Positions 1-7,279 of a stretch of DNA of 24,652 bases are shown here, one piece after another (position 1 is the stretch's first letter; each line of letters opens with the position of its first letter). This DNA is from Candidatus Stahliibacteriota bacterium (GTDB lineage: Bacteria; Hydrothermota; Tepidihabitantia; B3-TA06). The notes under the pieces were generated by a model. That model was not told the origin of the DNA. It saw only the letters and a program-made list of their open reading frames with translations, and did not search any database. The stretch is taken from assembly GCA_030592225.1 (NCBI GenBank), contig JAUVJT010000009.1, positions 1 through 24,652 of the forward strand. The letters run 5' to 3'. A program made the translations under genes and the position numbers.

Positions 1-146
1 AGCTCCGCAAAAGCCATCTTGAGACCCCTGGCCAACTCCCGACACCGGGACCATTGATCGAGGTACTCGCCTGACTCCTTCCTTTGGCATTCATCCAGTT
101 CGCCCTTAAGGTAGGCTAACCATTTCTTTTTTTCTATGCATTTCAT
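1..146 (-). CDS. Unknown protein, N-terminal 48 codons (runs off the left edge)
   Basis: An open frame starts at the ATG at 146 and runs off the window with no stop. The visible 48 residues begin MKCIEKKKWLAYLKG and are rich in Lys, Glu and Trp with a helical, amphipathic look; there is no signal peptide and no motif I recognise. Composition and codon use look like real coding sequence. The Shine-Dalgarno signal is weak (GTAAGA just before the ATG), so the start is uncertain. It is the last gene of a minus-strand run, 77 bases after the DUF4332-like gene, and may share its transcript. Function unknown; the rest of the gene is needed. Confidence 0.5.
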   Translation of the reverse strand, partial: MKCIEKKKWLAYLKGELDECQRKESGEYLDQWSRCRELARGLKMAFAE

Positions 147-222
147 TTCTTACCATCCGTTTTTTTTTAAGGTTACTCCCTTAAAGCCCCAGGTCAAGTG
201 TTCAGGTTTTATTAAATACTCC

Positions 223-663
223 TCAAACACCGCGACCCAATCCTAAGCAGTACATTCCGTCAAACCAAATCAGGCCGGGTAATTCCTGAGCTTGCGCAAT
301 CCAGCTGATTACCTGTTTACGGGAAGGCAGCTTGCTAACCAATCTCTTCTCAGCATCAACACTAGAAAGTTTTCTTGCCAGGTCATCATAATCATAGCCC
401 ATGATTCCCTGAACGGTAGCGATACCGGCAGCCTGCAGCAAATCCACATATTCAGGCTTCATGCCTTTGAGCCGGAAAAAATCACAGTAAATAACCCATT
501 TCAGGATTTTTGATGGGTTCAACCCCAGCTTTTCAGCAAGTTCTATGCGTTTTTCAGGAAGCGCGCCTTTTCTTAACAGCATTGAAGTAGTCTTTATCCC
601 AAGTTTGCACAGCTTATCACTAGTGTTCCGTCCCATTCCGTTTACTGCATTGAGATTTGGCAT
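223..663 (-). CDS. DUF4332-like helix-hairpin-helix protein
   Basis: A 146-residue cytoplasmic protein. I chose the ATG at 663 over an in-frame ATG at 690 because AAGGGAG lies seven bases before it and nothing lies before the upstream one. Two helix-hairpin-helix-like units are visible: one at residues 5-25 (VNGMGRNTSDKLCKLGI) and one around residues 70-100 (the EYVDLLQAAGI stretch). Each has the hydrophobic-Gly-hydrophobic turn followed by an A/T-rich helix typical of DUF4332 and related HhH folds, which usually bind DNA non-specifically or mediate protein contacts. No catalytic residues are seen. The neighbouring TPR gene is 113 bases upstream. Assignment rests on the repeated HhH pattern; a precise role cannot be given. 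Confidence 0.6.
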   Translation of the reverse strand: MPNLNAVNGMGRNTSDKLCKLGIKTTSMLLRKGALPEKRIELAEKLGLNPSKILKWVIYCDFFRLKGMKPEYVDLLQAAGIATVQGIMGYDYDDLARKLSSVDAEKRLVSKLPSRKQVISWIAQAQELPGLIWFDGMYCLGLGRGV

Positions 664-776
664 AGCATCTCCCTTGAATTTAACATCCATCTATATATTA
701 GACAGGATTCGGGAGAAAATCATTCGGTTTTTGTGCCCCTTTTCTCGTTAAACGAAAAAAGGTCGCAGATGAGAAA

Positions 777-1547
777 TTAAGGTCCGCAGGGGGATATTTG
801 GATCTTCGGTTTCGGCCCGATTATGGCTTCGAGTCGTTGCCGGTACGGCGGCTTGCGCAGGGAATCTAAGTAGGGAATCCTCCAGCAGTTGCCCACGAAA
901 CAGGGTATGCAACCCTCCTCTTTCTTAGTTTCCTCCATGCCTTGGGCAAGTGTATCAAGCGCCTCGTCATACCTTTCCAAACGAGTCAGCGCACCTGCCC
1001 GGCTGAGGTAGTAGGAGTAGGAAGGGAAGGGTTCGATGCACGGCGGGATACCAATAGTATCGAAGACCGCCAGCGCTTCCTGGTAGCGCTCCAGTAACGA
1101 AAGTGCAGCGCCTCGGTTCAACTCCCAGAAATCTTTATTGTCGGGAAAACGCTCCGCGAGTTTCTCGTAGTAGGTTGCGGCTTCTTCGTACTCATCCAGC
1201 GCCATAAATACGTTGCCCCTGGTCGCATAGGCTTCCTGATTGTCCGGTGCCAGCCGTATCGCCTCGTCGCATTCTGCTACGGCTTCCCGGTATTTTTTAA
1301 AACAAAACAGAACATTACCTCGACGCACGTGCACTTCCGCGTTGTCAGGTTCGAGCTCTATCACACGGTCGAAATCGGCCATCGCCTCTTCCCTGCGCCC
1401 CAGGAACGAACACGCCGTGCCCCGCTTGAGGAAATCTTGTGAAGTTTCAGGGTCTATCCGGGCCACCTCCTGCAGAAGTTCCTGCGCTTCTTCTTGCCTG
1501 CCTTCCCGGTACAAGGCGGTCACTTTCTTAACTAGCTCTTTTGGCAT
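777..1547 (-). CDS. Cytoplasmic TPR-repeat protein
   Basis: A 256-residue protein made almost wholly of tetratricopeptide repeats. The 34-residue periodicity is clear from residue 5 to about 200, with A-x-A-x-x-x-x and P-x-N/D-x-E/A signatures (for example residues 36-69 and 70-103, ending in LEPDNAE and LAPDNQE). There is no signal peptide or membrane segment, so it probably acts in the cytoplasm as a protein-interaction scaffold. The C-terminus has three cysteines (EEGCIPCFVGNC) that could bind a metal or form disulfides. GGAGG lies four bases before the ATG. It follows the methyltransferase gene by 43 bases and may be read through from the restriction operon, but TPR proteins of this kind are not standard parts of such systems. 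Confidence 0.75.
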   Translation of the reverse strand: MPKELVKKVTALYREGRQEEAQELLQEVARIDPETSQDFLKRGTACSFLGRREEAMADFDRVIELEPDNAEVHVRRGNVLFCFKKYREAVAECDEAIRLAPDNQEAYATRGNVFMALDEYEEAATYYEKLAERFPDNKDFWELNRGAALSLLERYQEALAVFDTIGIPPCIEPFPSYSYYLSRAGALTRLERYDEALDTLAQGMEETKKEEGCIPCFVGNCWRIPYLDSLRKPPYRQRLEAIIGPKPKIQISPCGP

Positions 1548-1590
1548 CCATCCTCCAGATCGGCTTATGGTTCATAAAAACAACCCTTAC

Positions 1591-2469
1591 CTATACTAAC
1601 CAGTCCAGATTCCTACTTATCAGTAACTCAAGCTTTTCAGAGTGGTGGGTGTTTTTCATGGGAACGGTTCGGGTTGCAAGATGATACTTCTTTGCCAATT
1701 TCCGAATCTCCTTCTCGTTATCATAAGTCATCAAGAAACTCCCGCTCATTTGAGATACGATTCTGAAAAGTAAATCATGGTCAACATCAAAGTATTTATA
1801 TAGACGACGCCCTGCCTTTGTGTAGGGAGGGTCAACAAAAAAGACAAGATTCTTTCGCTTTGCATTCTTTTTCAAGAAAGGAAACGCATCGCCCTGTATA
1901 AATCTTATCCTGCGACGAACCGCATCAATCGCAAGTATGCGTGTTTTTAACGTCTTAGGATACCATCGGGAGGCCAATCCTTTACCGTTTTCTCCGTTCT
2001 TTATGAGTCCTACGCCTGGAGCCAGGATACCACCACGGGTTACTCGGTTCTTTATGATAGTAGCAAACGCCCTTGCGTTAGTGCTCGCAGGAGGTTTTGA
2101 TAATATAGAGCTTACATTCTCCGCAGTAAGATTGAAGCGTTCGATTTCGCCCGCAAGCCATTCTGCTTCCCCTCCTAGAATCGTTTTCCAGACGGACGCT
2201 ACATCCTCATCCAATTCTATCATTGTGGCCTTGCCAACCATGTTTTCCATTACGGCCGTTAACGTTACTATTCCCCCTCCAGCGAAAGGCTCTACAAGCT
2301 CCTTATCCATACCGCCATATATGGAAAGCCATTCCCGGACACGAGGAATCAACCACGTCTTCCCTCCAGCGTACCTGAACGGACTTCGCTGAGGCACACT
2401 GGCAACATTTACTATCTTAAGCTGCCTTGGCGTTGATCCGAACAAATCTGGCATTCTAGTGCCGGTCAT
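1591..2469 (-). CDS. D12-class (Dam-like) DNA adenine methyltransferase of an R-M system
   Basis: A 292-residue DNA methyltransferase that should transfer a methyl group from AdoMet to adenine N6 in the recognition site of the partner endonuclease. The alpha-class motif order is visible: motif X FRYAGGK at 31-37, AdoMet-binding motif I VEPFAGGG at 59-66, and catalytic motif IV DPPY at 213-216 (FVDPPYTKAG). The central region with NRVTRGGILAPG (141-152) probably belongs to the target-recognition part. Its ATG overlaps the stop of the upstream endonuclease (ATGA at 2,466-2,469), and there is no separate Shine-Dalgarno, so translation is probably coupled. DPPY also occurs in some N4-cytosine enzymes, so the modified base is inferred from family. 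Length is usual for the class, and no motif is missing. Confidence 0.85.
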   Translation of the reverse strand: MTGTRMPDLFGSTPRQLKIVNVASVPQRSPFRYAGGKTWLIPRVREWLSIYGGMDKELVEPFAGGGIVTLTAVMENMVGKATMIELDEDVASVWKTILGGEAEWLAGEIERFNLTAENVSSILSKPPASTNARAFATIIKNRVTRGGILAPGVGLIKNGENGKGLASRWYPKTLKTRILAIDAVRRRIRFIQGDAFPFLKKNAKRKNLVFFVDPPYTKAGRRLYKYFDVDHDLLFRIVSQMSGSFLMTYDNEKEIRKLAKKYHLATRTVPMKNTHHSEKLELLISRNLDWLV

Positions 2470-3350
2470 TGTAGGGGCACATCAGCTATGGTTGGAGTAT
2501 CGGGAGGATTATCTAGTTTGTCTGCAAGCTTATTTTGAAGAACCGAAATGAAATCAGACATCTCTCCAGGCTCTGGAGTTGTTATGACATTGAGAGCGGG
2601 CCAATATTCCGTATAGACTATTTCTACTTGTTTTAATTCATAACGAGAGTTTGCCAACTGAAGGTCATAAAGGAACCAAGCTATTTCCGCTTCATCTTTT
2701 TTAACTTGTGGCAAGTTGGGTAAAGTCTCAAAAAAGGATTTCTGCAAGGCTACTGCTTGTTTTCTACCCCATGCCTTCAGAATACCCCCTTTGTAAAGCA
2801 TCTGAGGAACTAACCGTTTTCGGGATGAAGACAAATAGTCTGGTTTGGGGTAAAACGACGATGAAACTTTATTCTTCCAATCTACGTTCTTCCAAGCGGA
2901 GGGGTTTTTCATAAAAGTTTCAAAATATCTGCGTATATTCCCTGAAATGTACACTCCTTGAACCTCAAGAGATCCAAAATCTGTGATTTTTCCCCTATCG
3001 TCGTAAGCTACGAGAACAATATCAATGTTTCCGGCTGATTGTCCATTTTTGTCTTCCAACTTTACTTCCGTTAAAGAAGTCCAATTTACATTGTCGCCAA
3101 AAAAGAAAGACGCTGCGTCTTCTGCAATTATCCAGTGTTCTCGAAAACGAACCGGACAGGTTATGACAGTATGATTGTTGTGATATATACTGCAAACCCC
3201 AAGCGGGTCATTTGCCTTGTCCTTAGTGCAGCTTGGAACTCTGTTGTTAAATGGACACAGTTTCAGTTTGCGGTATCTTCGGGCATCTTTCGACAAATTA
3301 TCCACTGGGAATCCAAACACTTCCGCCAAAGGGTTCTTAATATCTCCCAT
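2466..3350 (-). CDS. NotI-type restriction endonuclease (Fe-Cys4, PD-(D/E)XK)
   Basis: A 294-residue protein matching the plan of the NotI family of rare-cutting type II enzymes. Four cysteines, C32 (LCPF), C41, C53 (GVCSIYHN) and C65 (ITCPVRF), match the rubredoxin-like iron-binding site known in NotI. They are followed by a PD-(D/E)XK-type core in which E95, D110 (NIDIVLV), E129 and Q131 (GSLEVQG) are the likely metal-binding residues; NotI itself has Gln instead of Lys in the ExQ position. The C-terminal third is variable, as expected for sequence recognition. The adjacent, stop-start overlapping methyltransferase gene supports the call. No Shine-Dalgarno precedes the ATG; a promoter ends six bases before it. 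The recognition site cannot be read from sequence. Confidence 0.8.
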   Translation of the reverse strand: MGDIKNPLAEVFGFPVDNLSKDARRYRKLKLCPFNNRVPSCTKDKANDPLGVCSIYHNNHTVITCPVRFREHWIIAEDAASFFFGDNVNWTSLTEVKLEDKNGQSAGNIDIVLVAYDDRGKITDFGSLEVQGVYISGNIRRYFETFMKNPSAWKNVDWKNKVSSSFYPKPDYLSSSRKRLVPQMLYKGGILKAWGRKQAVALQKSFFETLPNLPQVKKDEAEIAWFLYDLQLANSRYELKQVEIVYTEYWPALNVITTPEPGEMSDFISVLQNKLADKLDNPPDTPTIADVPLQ

Positions 3351-3356
3351 AAAACA

Positions 3357-3384
3357 ATTGTATTAGGTATAGGGGGTAAGTCAA
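3357..3384 (-). promoter_or_regulatory. Promoter of the restriction operon, probably leaderless
   Basis: On the minus strand TTGACT (3,379-3,384), a 16-base spacer and TACAAT (3,357-3,362) are followed by exactly six bases and the ATG of the endonuclease gene. A sigma-70 transcript would start at or within a base or two of the A of the ATG. The promoter fills the 37-base gap after the barrel gene's stop. Confidence 0.65.
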
Positions 3385-3387
3385 GGT

Positions 3388-4587
3388 TTATTTCGTTCCC
3401 AGCTCGCTCACGAGACCCAGTGGAATATAGAACTGCACGTAGGTGTGGGCGTGGAACCGGCGGAAGAGTTCTTGGGGGAAATCGTACATCTTAAGCCCTT
3501 CCTTGACCACGAACGTGAACCCTGACGGAAAGCGGAACTCGAAGTTAAACATCAGGCGTGACCGGTCGTGCCTGCCGCTCCACGGTTCGGCGATGAGTGA
3601 ATCGTTGATAAACCTGTCCCGCCACGAGTACTGGTAGCCGGCGTGAAGCACAAAGAACGAGCAAGGCTGCCAGCTTGCCTGAAAGGTGGTCACGTCGTAA
3701 TCGCGCTGATAGGTTAATGAGTCCATGTTGCGGTAAAGAGACCACAGCCGATGTTCGGCATACAGTTCCAACCGCTCGGTGGGCGAGAATGACACGCAGG
3801 GAGCAATCCAGCCGTCCCTGAGGGTATCGACGAATAAGGAATCCTGCTCCGGCCACTCGGTTAGACTGCCATTCTTGCGCCATGAGAATCGGCTACCGAG
3901 CCATAGACCTTTCAATGGCTTGACTTCCACCCTGCCCCACGCGGATTGGTGATCGCTATATCGCTCCCATACCTCCCAGGTCGAGTCGGGCCAGTCAAGA
4001 TACTGTCGGGAACGGCTCCCCAGCTCGCCGTGCAATCTTGCCTTGATCCAGGGAAGTTCACCACGAGCGTCGGCCTCGAACCGGATTGGTATCCTGGAGT
4101 AGGGGTCGCGGCTCGGACCCGGATTGACGTGGCGCAGGATGTTGTTATGGTCGAAATTCTCCAGGATGGCGTGGAATTCCAGCCAGTTCCTTCTGTCCTT
4201 TGCCCGCCAGGAGACACCCGCACCCATCTCATCGTTCTTTTTGAAATACAACGGGGCTATCATCAAATGAAACCTGAATCCGGGCGCAAATCTTATCATG
4301 GGTTCAACCCGATGCCGGTGCTCGGCTGTCTCAAAATCGTAATGGGCGTCAATACGATACCGCAGGCTGAGAATTTTTGCAAAGTCCACCTCCATCTTCG
4401 CCCGGTGGAGTTGATACCAGTGCTTCATATCGTGCGACCCCTGGGCGGTCATGAACGCGGAGGCCGAGGTGTCGTAGGCGTCCTCCCAGTGCCGTGAAAA
4501 CTGGGCCCATACCATATCCGCCCCGTAGAAGATGGCGTATTCGTCAGGCGGCTGATACGCTAAAAGCCCCAGAAGAATAAATATCAT
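3388..4587 (-). CDS. Outer-membrane beta-barrel protein, paralogue 1
   Basis: A 399-residue protein with a short hydrophobic N-terminus (residues 1-11) that looks like a clipped signal peptide, followed by alternating polar/hydrophobic stretches rich in Trp, Tyr, Arg and Asp with strand-turn-strand rhythm to the end. This is the usual look of a porin-like outer-membrane barrel; the family is not one I can name. It is clearly paralogous to the 402-residue protein at 5,915-7,123: both share YGxDMxWAQFSR near residue 22, QGSHDMxxWYQ near 50, LDWPDSxW near 195 and the WGRVExxPL block. The ATG has no Shine-Dalgarno; a promoter ends six bases before it. Its promoter and first ~20 codons are partly duplicated at 5,837-5,872, across the nuclease gene. 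Substrate unknown. Confidence 0.65.
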   Translation of the reverse strand: MIFILLGLLAYQPPDEYAIFYGADMVWAQFSRHWEDAYDTSASAFMTAQGSHDMKHWYQLHRAKMEVDFAKILSLRYRIDAHYDFETAEHRHRVEPMIRFAPGFRFHLMIAPLYFKKNDEMGAGVSWRAKDRRNWLEFHAILENFDHNNILRHVNPGPSRDPYSRIPIRFEADARGELPWIKARLHGELGSRSRQYLDWPDSTWEVWERYSDHQSAWGRVEVKPLKGLWLGSRFSWRKNGSLTEWPEQDSLFVDTLRDGWIAPCVSFSPTERLELYAEHRLWSLYRNMDSLTYQRDYDVTTFQASWQPCSFFVLHAGYQYSWRDRFINDSLIAEPWSGRHDRSRLMFNFEFRFPSGFTFVVKEGLKMYDFPQELFRRFHAHTYVQFYIPLGLVSELGTK

Positions 4588-4593
4588 GCGTGA

Positions 4594-4622
4594 ACTTTAA
4601 CCGCAAGGCTGACGATTGTCAA
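4594..4622 (-). promoter_or_regulatory. Promoter of barrel paralogue 1, probably leaderless
   Basis: TTGACA (4,617-4,622), 17-base spacer, TAAAGT (4,594-4,599), then TCACGC and the ATG. The same layout lies before paralogue 2, with a related CGGTTAGATTCACG segment, so the whole region is conserved between the copies. No Shine-Dalgarno is present in the six bases before the ATG. Confidence 0.65.
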
Positions 4623-4644
4623 TACCGAGCATAAGACAAGGGGC

Positions 4645-5784
4645 TCAGGTTTCGCCTAAAAGCTTTTTAACCTCAGCCACAAAGTCGGTTATGATCTTCT
4701 TGAAGGCCTTCGCATTATCGGGAAGCAGCGATGATAATTCGGCTGTCGGCAGAAGATGCCAGCTTTCCCAACCTCTACGTTCGAAATCAACAGCCAACTC
4801 CTTGATCGCCCGAACCCTATAGTCTTCTGATAGATTGGGATTTAACTCTTCAAGTTTCTCGTAATTCCAACCAATATTGATACTGAACTTCCCATATGTA
4901 TAAACAGAGAAGAGGCTGAATCGTTTTCCATTAACAATAAGACGCGCCGTGAAAGATCCACTTTCTTTCCCGCTTCCCCACTCTACTTGTCTTCCAGAGA
5001 CCTTGACGCCGAAAGACATTAAATCTCTGGTAATCTTGACAACATCTGGGACATCCTCGCCCAACGCTGCAAAAAACCGTTCCTCATTCCACTTGGAATA
5101 GACACGCGTGCTTTTACGCTCCCTGACCCTCTCCGACTGACCCAGCAGCTTGGGGGCGAGAATCTTCTTCCCGCCGCTTGCAAACAGGCGTATCTCAAGG
5201 CCGTAAACGTCAAAAACCGAGGTCTCGTTCATAAACTCGATAACCTTGAGCAACTGGGAAGGAATCTCGTCGGACGCAACAATCAGCCTCATCCTGTTGT
5301 TGGCAAGGTTGGCCGACATCTTCTGAAGAAACTCCTCATCGAGCGAGATGCCGAGCCTTTTCTCGAACTCTGTCTGGAAATCAACGTTTAAGTTTTCCCT
5401 GAACTCCTGTCCTTCCTCAATGATTCTATCCGCGGTCCATTCCGATTGAAGGCAAGCAAGATATTCTATGCCCTGGGCAAGTACGCTTCGCCTGATTTCC
5501 CGGTTGTCCACAAGCTTGGCCTCGATAACCGTCGGAACCCCATTGTGGTCGATAAGGAGGATATCCATCGAACCCACCGTAACCCCTGCCTGATTCTTGA
5601 TTACCAAGAACCTGGGGGGATCGTCGGAATCCATGTCCTCACTGGGTATAACCTCGGGATGGTCAACGAGGAATTGTTCAAGCGTGGCCTCGCCAAATCC
5701 ATTAATCTCCTTGTCGCGATATTTCCGCTCAGGAATCATCTCAACCCCTTCATTCTTTGAATCGAACAAATAGAACAATCTCAC
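4645..5784 (-). CDS. NucS/RecB-like PD-(D/E)XK nuclease, probable mobile or defence gene
   Basis: A 379-residue cytoplasmic protein with a PD-(D/E)XK nuclease core in its first third: E36 in an amphipathic helix (TLEQFLVDHPEVIP), D74 (SMDILLIDHNG), E88-A-K90 (VIEAK) and Q104 in the following helix (VLAQGIEYLA). This is the metal-binding set of the NucS/DUF91/RecB-like branch, which cuts DNA. The C-terminal ~200 residues are unassigned and may bind DNA or a partner. The start is GTG at 5,784, with GGGAGG five bases before it; an in-frame ATG at residue 16 is an alternative. It has its own strong promoter. It splits two paralogous barrel genes and is bordered by partial copies of the left barrel gene's 5' end, so it looks inserted. 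Target and role are not known. Confidence 0.7.
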   Translation of the reverse strand: MRLFYLFDSKNEGVEMIPERKYRDKEINGFGEATLEQFLVDHPEVIPSEDMDSDDPPRFLVIKNQAGVTVGSMDILLIDHNGVPTVIEAKLVDNREIRRSVLAQGIEYLACLQSEWTADRIIEEGQEFRENLNVDFQTEFEKRLGISLDEEFLQKMSANLANNRMRLIVASDEIPSQLLKVIEFMNETSVFDVYGLEIRLFASGGKKILAPKLLGQSERVRERKSTRVYSKWNEERFFAALGEDVPDVVKITRDLMSFGVKVSGRQVEWGSGKESGSFTARLIVNGKRFSLFSVYTYGKFSINIGWNYEKLEELNPNLSEDYRVRAIKELAVDFERRGWESWHLLPTAELSSLLPDNAKAFKKIITDFVAEVKKLLGET

Positions 5785-5809
5785 ATTCGCCTCCCGGCTT
5801 ATTCAACCA

Positions 5810-5837
5810 ACTATACTTCCTCTCTTTATTATGTCAA
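5810..5837 (-). promoter_or_regulatory. Promoter of the PD-(D/E)XK nuclease gene
   Basis: TTGACA (5,832-5,837), 16-base spacer, TATAGT (5,810-5,815). The predicted start near 5,803 gives a short leader with GGGAGG before the GTG. Its -35 box begins at the last base of the truncated barrel-gene remnant, so the nuclease brought, or created at the junction, its own promoter. Confidence 0.7.
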
Positions 5838-5872
5838 GAAGATGGCGTACTTGTCAGGCTGACGATTGTCAA
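5837..5872 (-). repeat. Truncated copy of the promoter and 5' end of barrel paralogue 1
   Basis: Bases 5,856-5,872 are identical over 17 bases to 4,606-4,622 (the -35 region of paralogue 1), and 5,837-5,858 match 4,527-4,548 with two mismatches (codons for PDEYAIFY). The 60 bases that separate these two blocks in the intact copy, including the -10 box and ATG, are missing, with short TCAGCC repeats at both deletion ends. The remnant cannot be expressed. It stops after the codons YAIF, where the nuclease promoter begins. Confidence 0.8.
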
Positions 5873-5914
5873 GGGAGTAGAATCGGGCCTGGTTTGACGA
5901 CCGCACCCCGGCCT

Positions 5915-7123
5915 CTATTCTTTAGAAGAAGGGACGAATGACAGGGGAGCGTAAAAACCCACGTAGGTATGCTCGTGCGGACTGAGCAGAAATAAATCCC
6001 TGGGAAAGTAATCGGCCTCCAGCCCCTCCTTGATTACGAACATGAACCCTGATTTGAACCGGAACTCGCCGGTAAATACCAGTCTCGAATGTTCACCCCT
6101 GCCCGGATGCCGGCCAAACCAGGGGTCGGCAATCGGCTCCTCGTCGTTGTACCGATACCGCCAGGAACGCTGGTAGCCCGCTCCAAACACAAACCAGGGG
6201 ACCGGGTTCCAGTTAACCGTAGTGGAGAGTACAAAGAAGTCGCGGCGATAACGCACCGAGTCCATATCGCGGTTCATTCGCCACAACCGGCATTCGGCCA
6301 ACAACTCCAGGCGCTCGGTCGGCGCGCAGGAAACAAAGGGCGTTATCCAGCGGTCATGAATGGTGTCGGCGGTAACAATGCCTCGTTCATTCCACCTGGT
6401 TTCGGCTCGGCTTCTGCTTGCCGAAAACCGGACGCCTGTCCATACACCGCTCAGAGGATTAATCTCCACTCGTCCCCAGGCCGAGCTGGTATCCTTATCC
6501 TGCTCCCACTCGTACCAGCTCGAATCCGGCCAGTCAAGAAACCGGCTAGACAGGGTTCCCAACTCAGCGTGAAGACGCAGCCTGACCCGGTCAATATCAC
6601 ACCGGGCGTCGACCTCAAACCTCAACGGGATACGGGAGTAAAGGTACTTTTCCGGCCCCTCCGACACGAAAGTCTTGCTCAGATTGTTGTCAAAATTCTG
6701 GACTATTGCGTAAAAGGAGAGCCAATCGAAGTTCTCGTTGCGCCAGGAGAGACCCAGCCCGGTTTGGTTCTCACGCTTGAAGTAGTAAGGAACGAGCACC
6801 CAGTGCAGATAGAAATTGGAGGCGACACGCATGGTAGGCTCAAGGCGGTGCTCGTGCATTGACGCCTCGTAATCGTACAACGCCTTGAATCGATAGCGGA
6901 AACTGAACCTGCCTGCCATGGGGATTTCAAACTTTGCCTGGTAGCGCTGGTACCAGCGTTCCATGTCGTGAGACCCCTGACTGGTGCGGGCTGCATTAAG
7001 GGAAGTCTCATACGTCCGCTCCCAGTATCGAGAGAACTGAGCCCAGCTCATGTCCATCCCGTATAGAAACGAGGCATCTTCGGGTTGAACGAAGGAGAGG
7101 AGAAAGAGAAGGATTGCACCCAT
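5915..7123 (-). CDS. Outer-membrane beta-barrel protein, paralogue 2
   Basis: A 402-residue paralogue of the protein at 3,388-4,587. It opens with a short hydrophobic stretch (MGAILLFLLSFV), then YGMDMSWAQFSRYWE and QGSHDMERWYQ, and continues as a long series of amphipathic strands with aromatic residues, ending in HEHTYVGFYAPL, as expected for an outer-membrane barrel. The two copies share conserved blocks from start to end and are close to half identical by eye, with few gaps. No catalytic motif is seen; transport or structure is the likeliest job. The promoter ends six bases before the ATG and there is no Shine-Dalgarno. The hydrophobic segment is short for a signal peptide, so an upstream non-ATG start is possible, although promoter position argues against it. 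Confidence 0.65.
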   Translation of the reverse strand: MGAILLFLLSFVQPEDASFLYGMDMSWAQFSRYWERTYETSLNAARTSQGSHDMERWYQRYQAKFEIPMAGRFSFRYRFKALYDYEASMHEHRLEPTMRVASNFYLHWVLVPYYFKRENQTGLGLSWRNENFDWLSFYAIVQNFDNNLSKTFVSEGPEKYLYSRIPLRFEVDARCDIDRVRLRLHAELGTLSSRFLDWPDSSWYEWEQDKDTSSAWGRVEINPLSGVWTGVRFSASRSRAETRWNERGIVTADTIHDRWITPFVSCAPTERLELLAECRLWRMNRDMDSVRYRRDFFVLSTTVNWNPVPWFVFGAGYQRSWRYRYNDEEPIADPWFGRHPGRGEHSRLVFTGEFRFKSGFMFVIKEGLEADYFPRDLFLLSPHEHTYVGFYAPLSFVPSSKE

Positions 7124-7129
7124 AACGTG

Positions 7130-7157
7130 AATCTAACCGTATGTATCGGATTGTCAA
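7130..7157 (-). promoter_or_regulatory. Promoter of barrel paralogue 2, probably leaderless
   Basis: TTGACA (7,152-7,157), 16-base spacer, TAGATT (7,130-7,135), then CACGTT and the ATG at 7,123. It matches the promoter of paralogue 1 in boxes, in the CGGTTA segment before the -10 and in the six-base distance to the ATG. Confidence 0.65.
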
Positions 7158-7279
7158 GCTACTTATCCCGAAAGAATATGTAGTGCGAGAGTTTAGGGGT
7201 TTCTTGAGAGGGAGGAGCGTTTTCTTTAGACTCTGCTTGATGCGGAAAGACGCAGAGGTGCACGTGTTTTTGTGAAATG

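Noticed and set aside
1571..1584. Similarity of CATAAAAACAA here with CATAAAACAA at 3,348, as a possible repeat flanking the R-M genes
   Set aside because: Only about ten A-rich bases match and the surrounding sequence does not align; not enough for an insertion footprint.
6089..6862. 257-codon plus-strand frame opposite barrel paralogue 2
   Set aside because: It is antisense to a gene with clear paralogue conservation and its own promoter; the translation is proline/arginine-rich with no motif.
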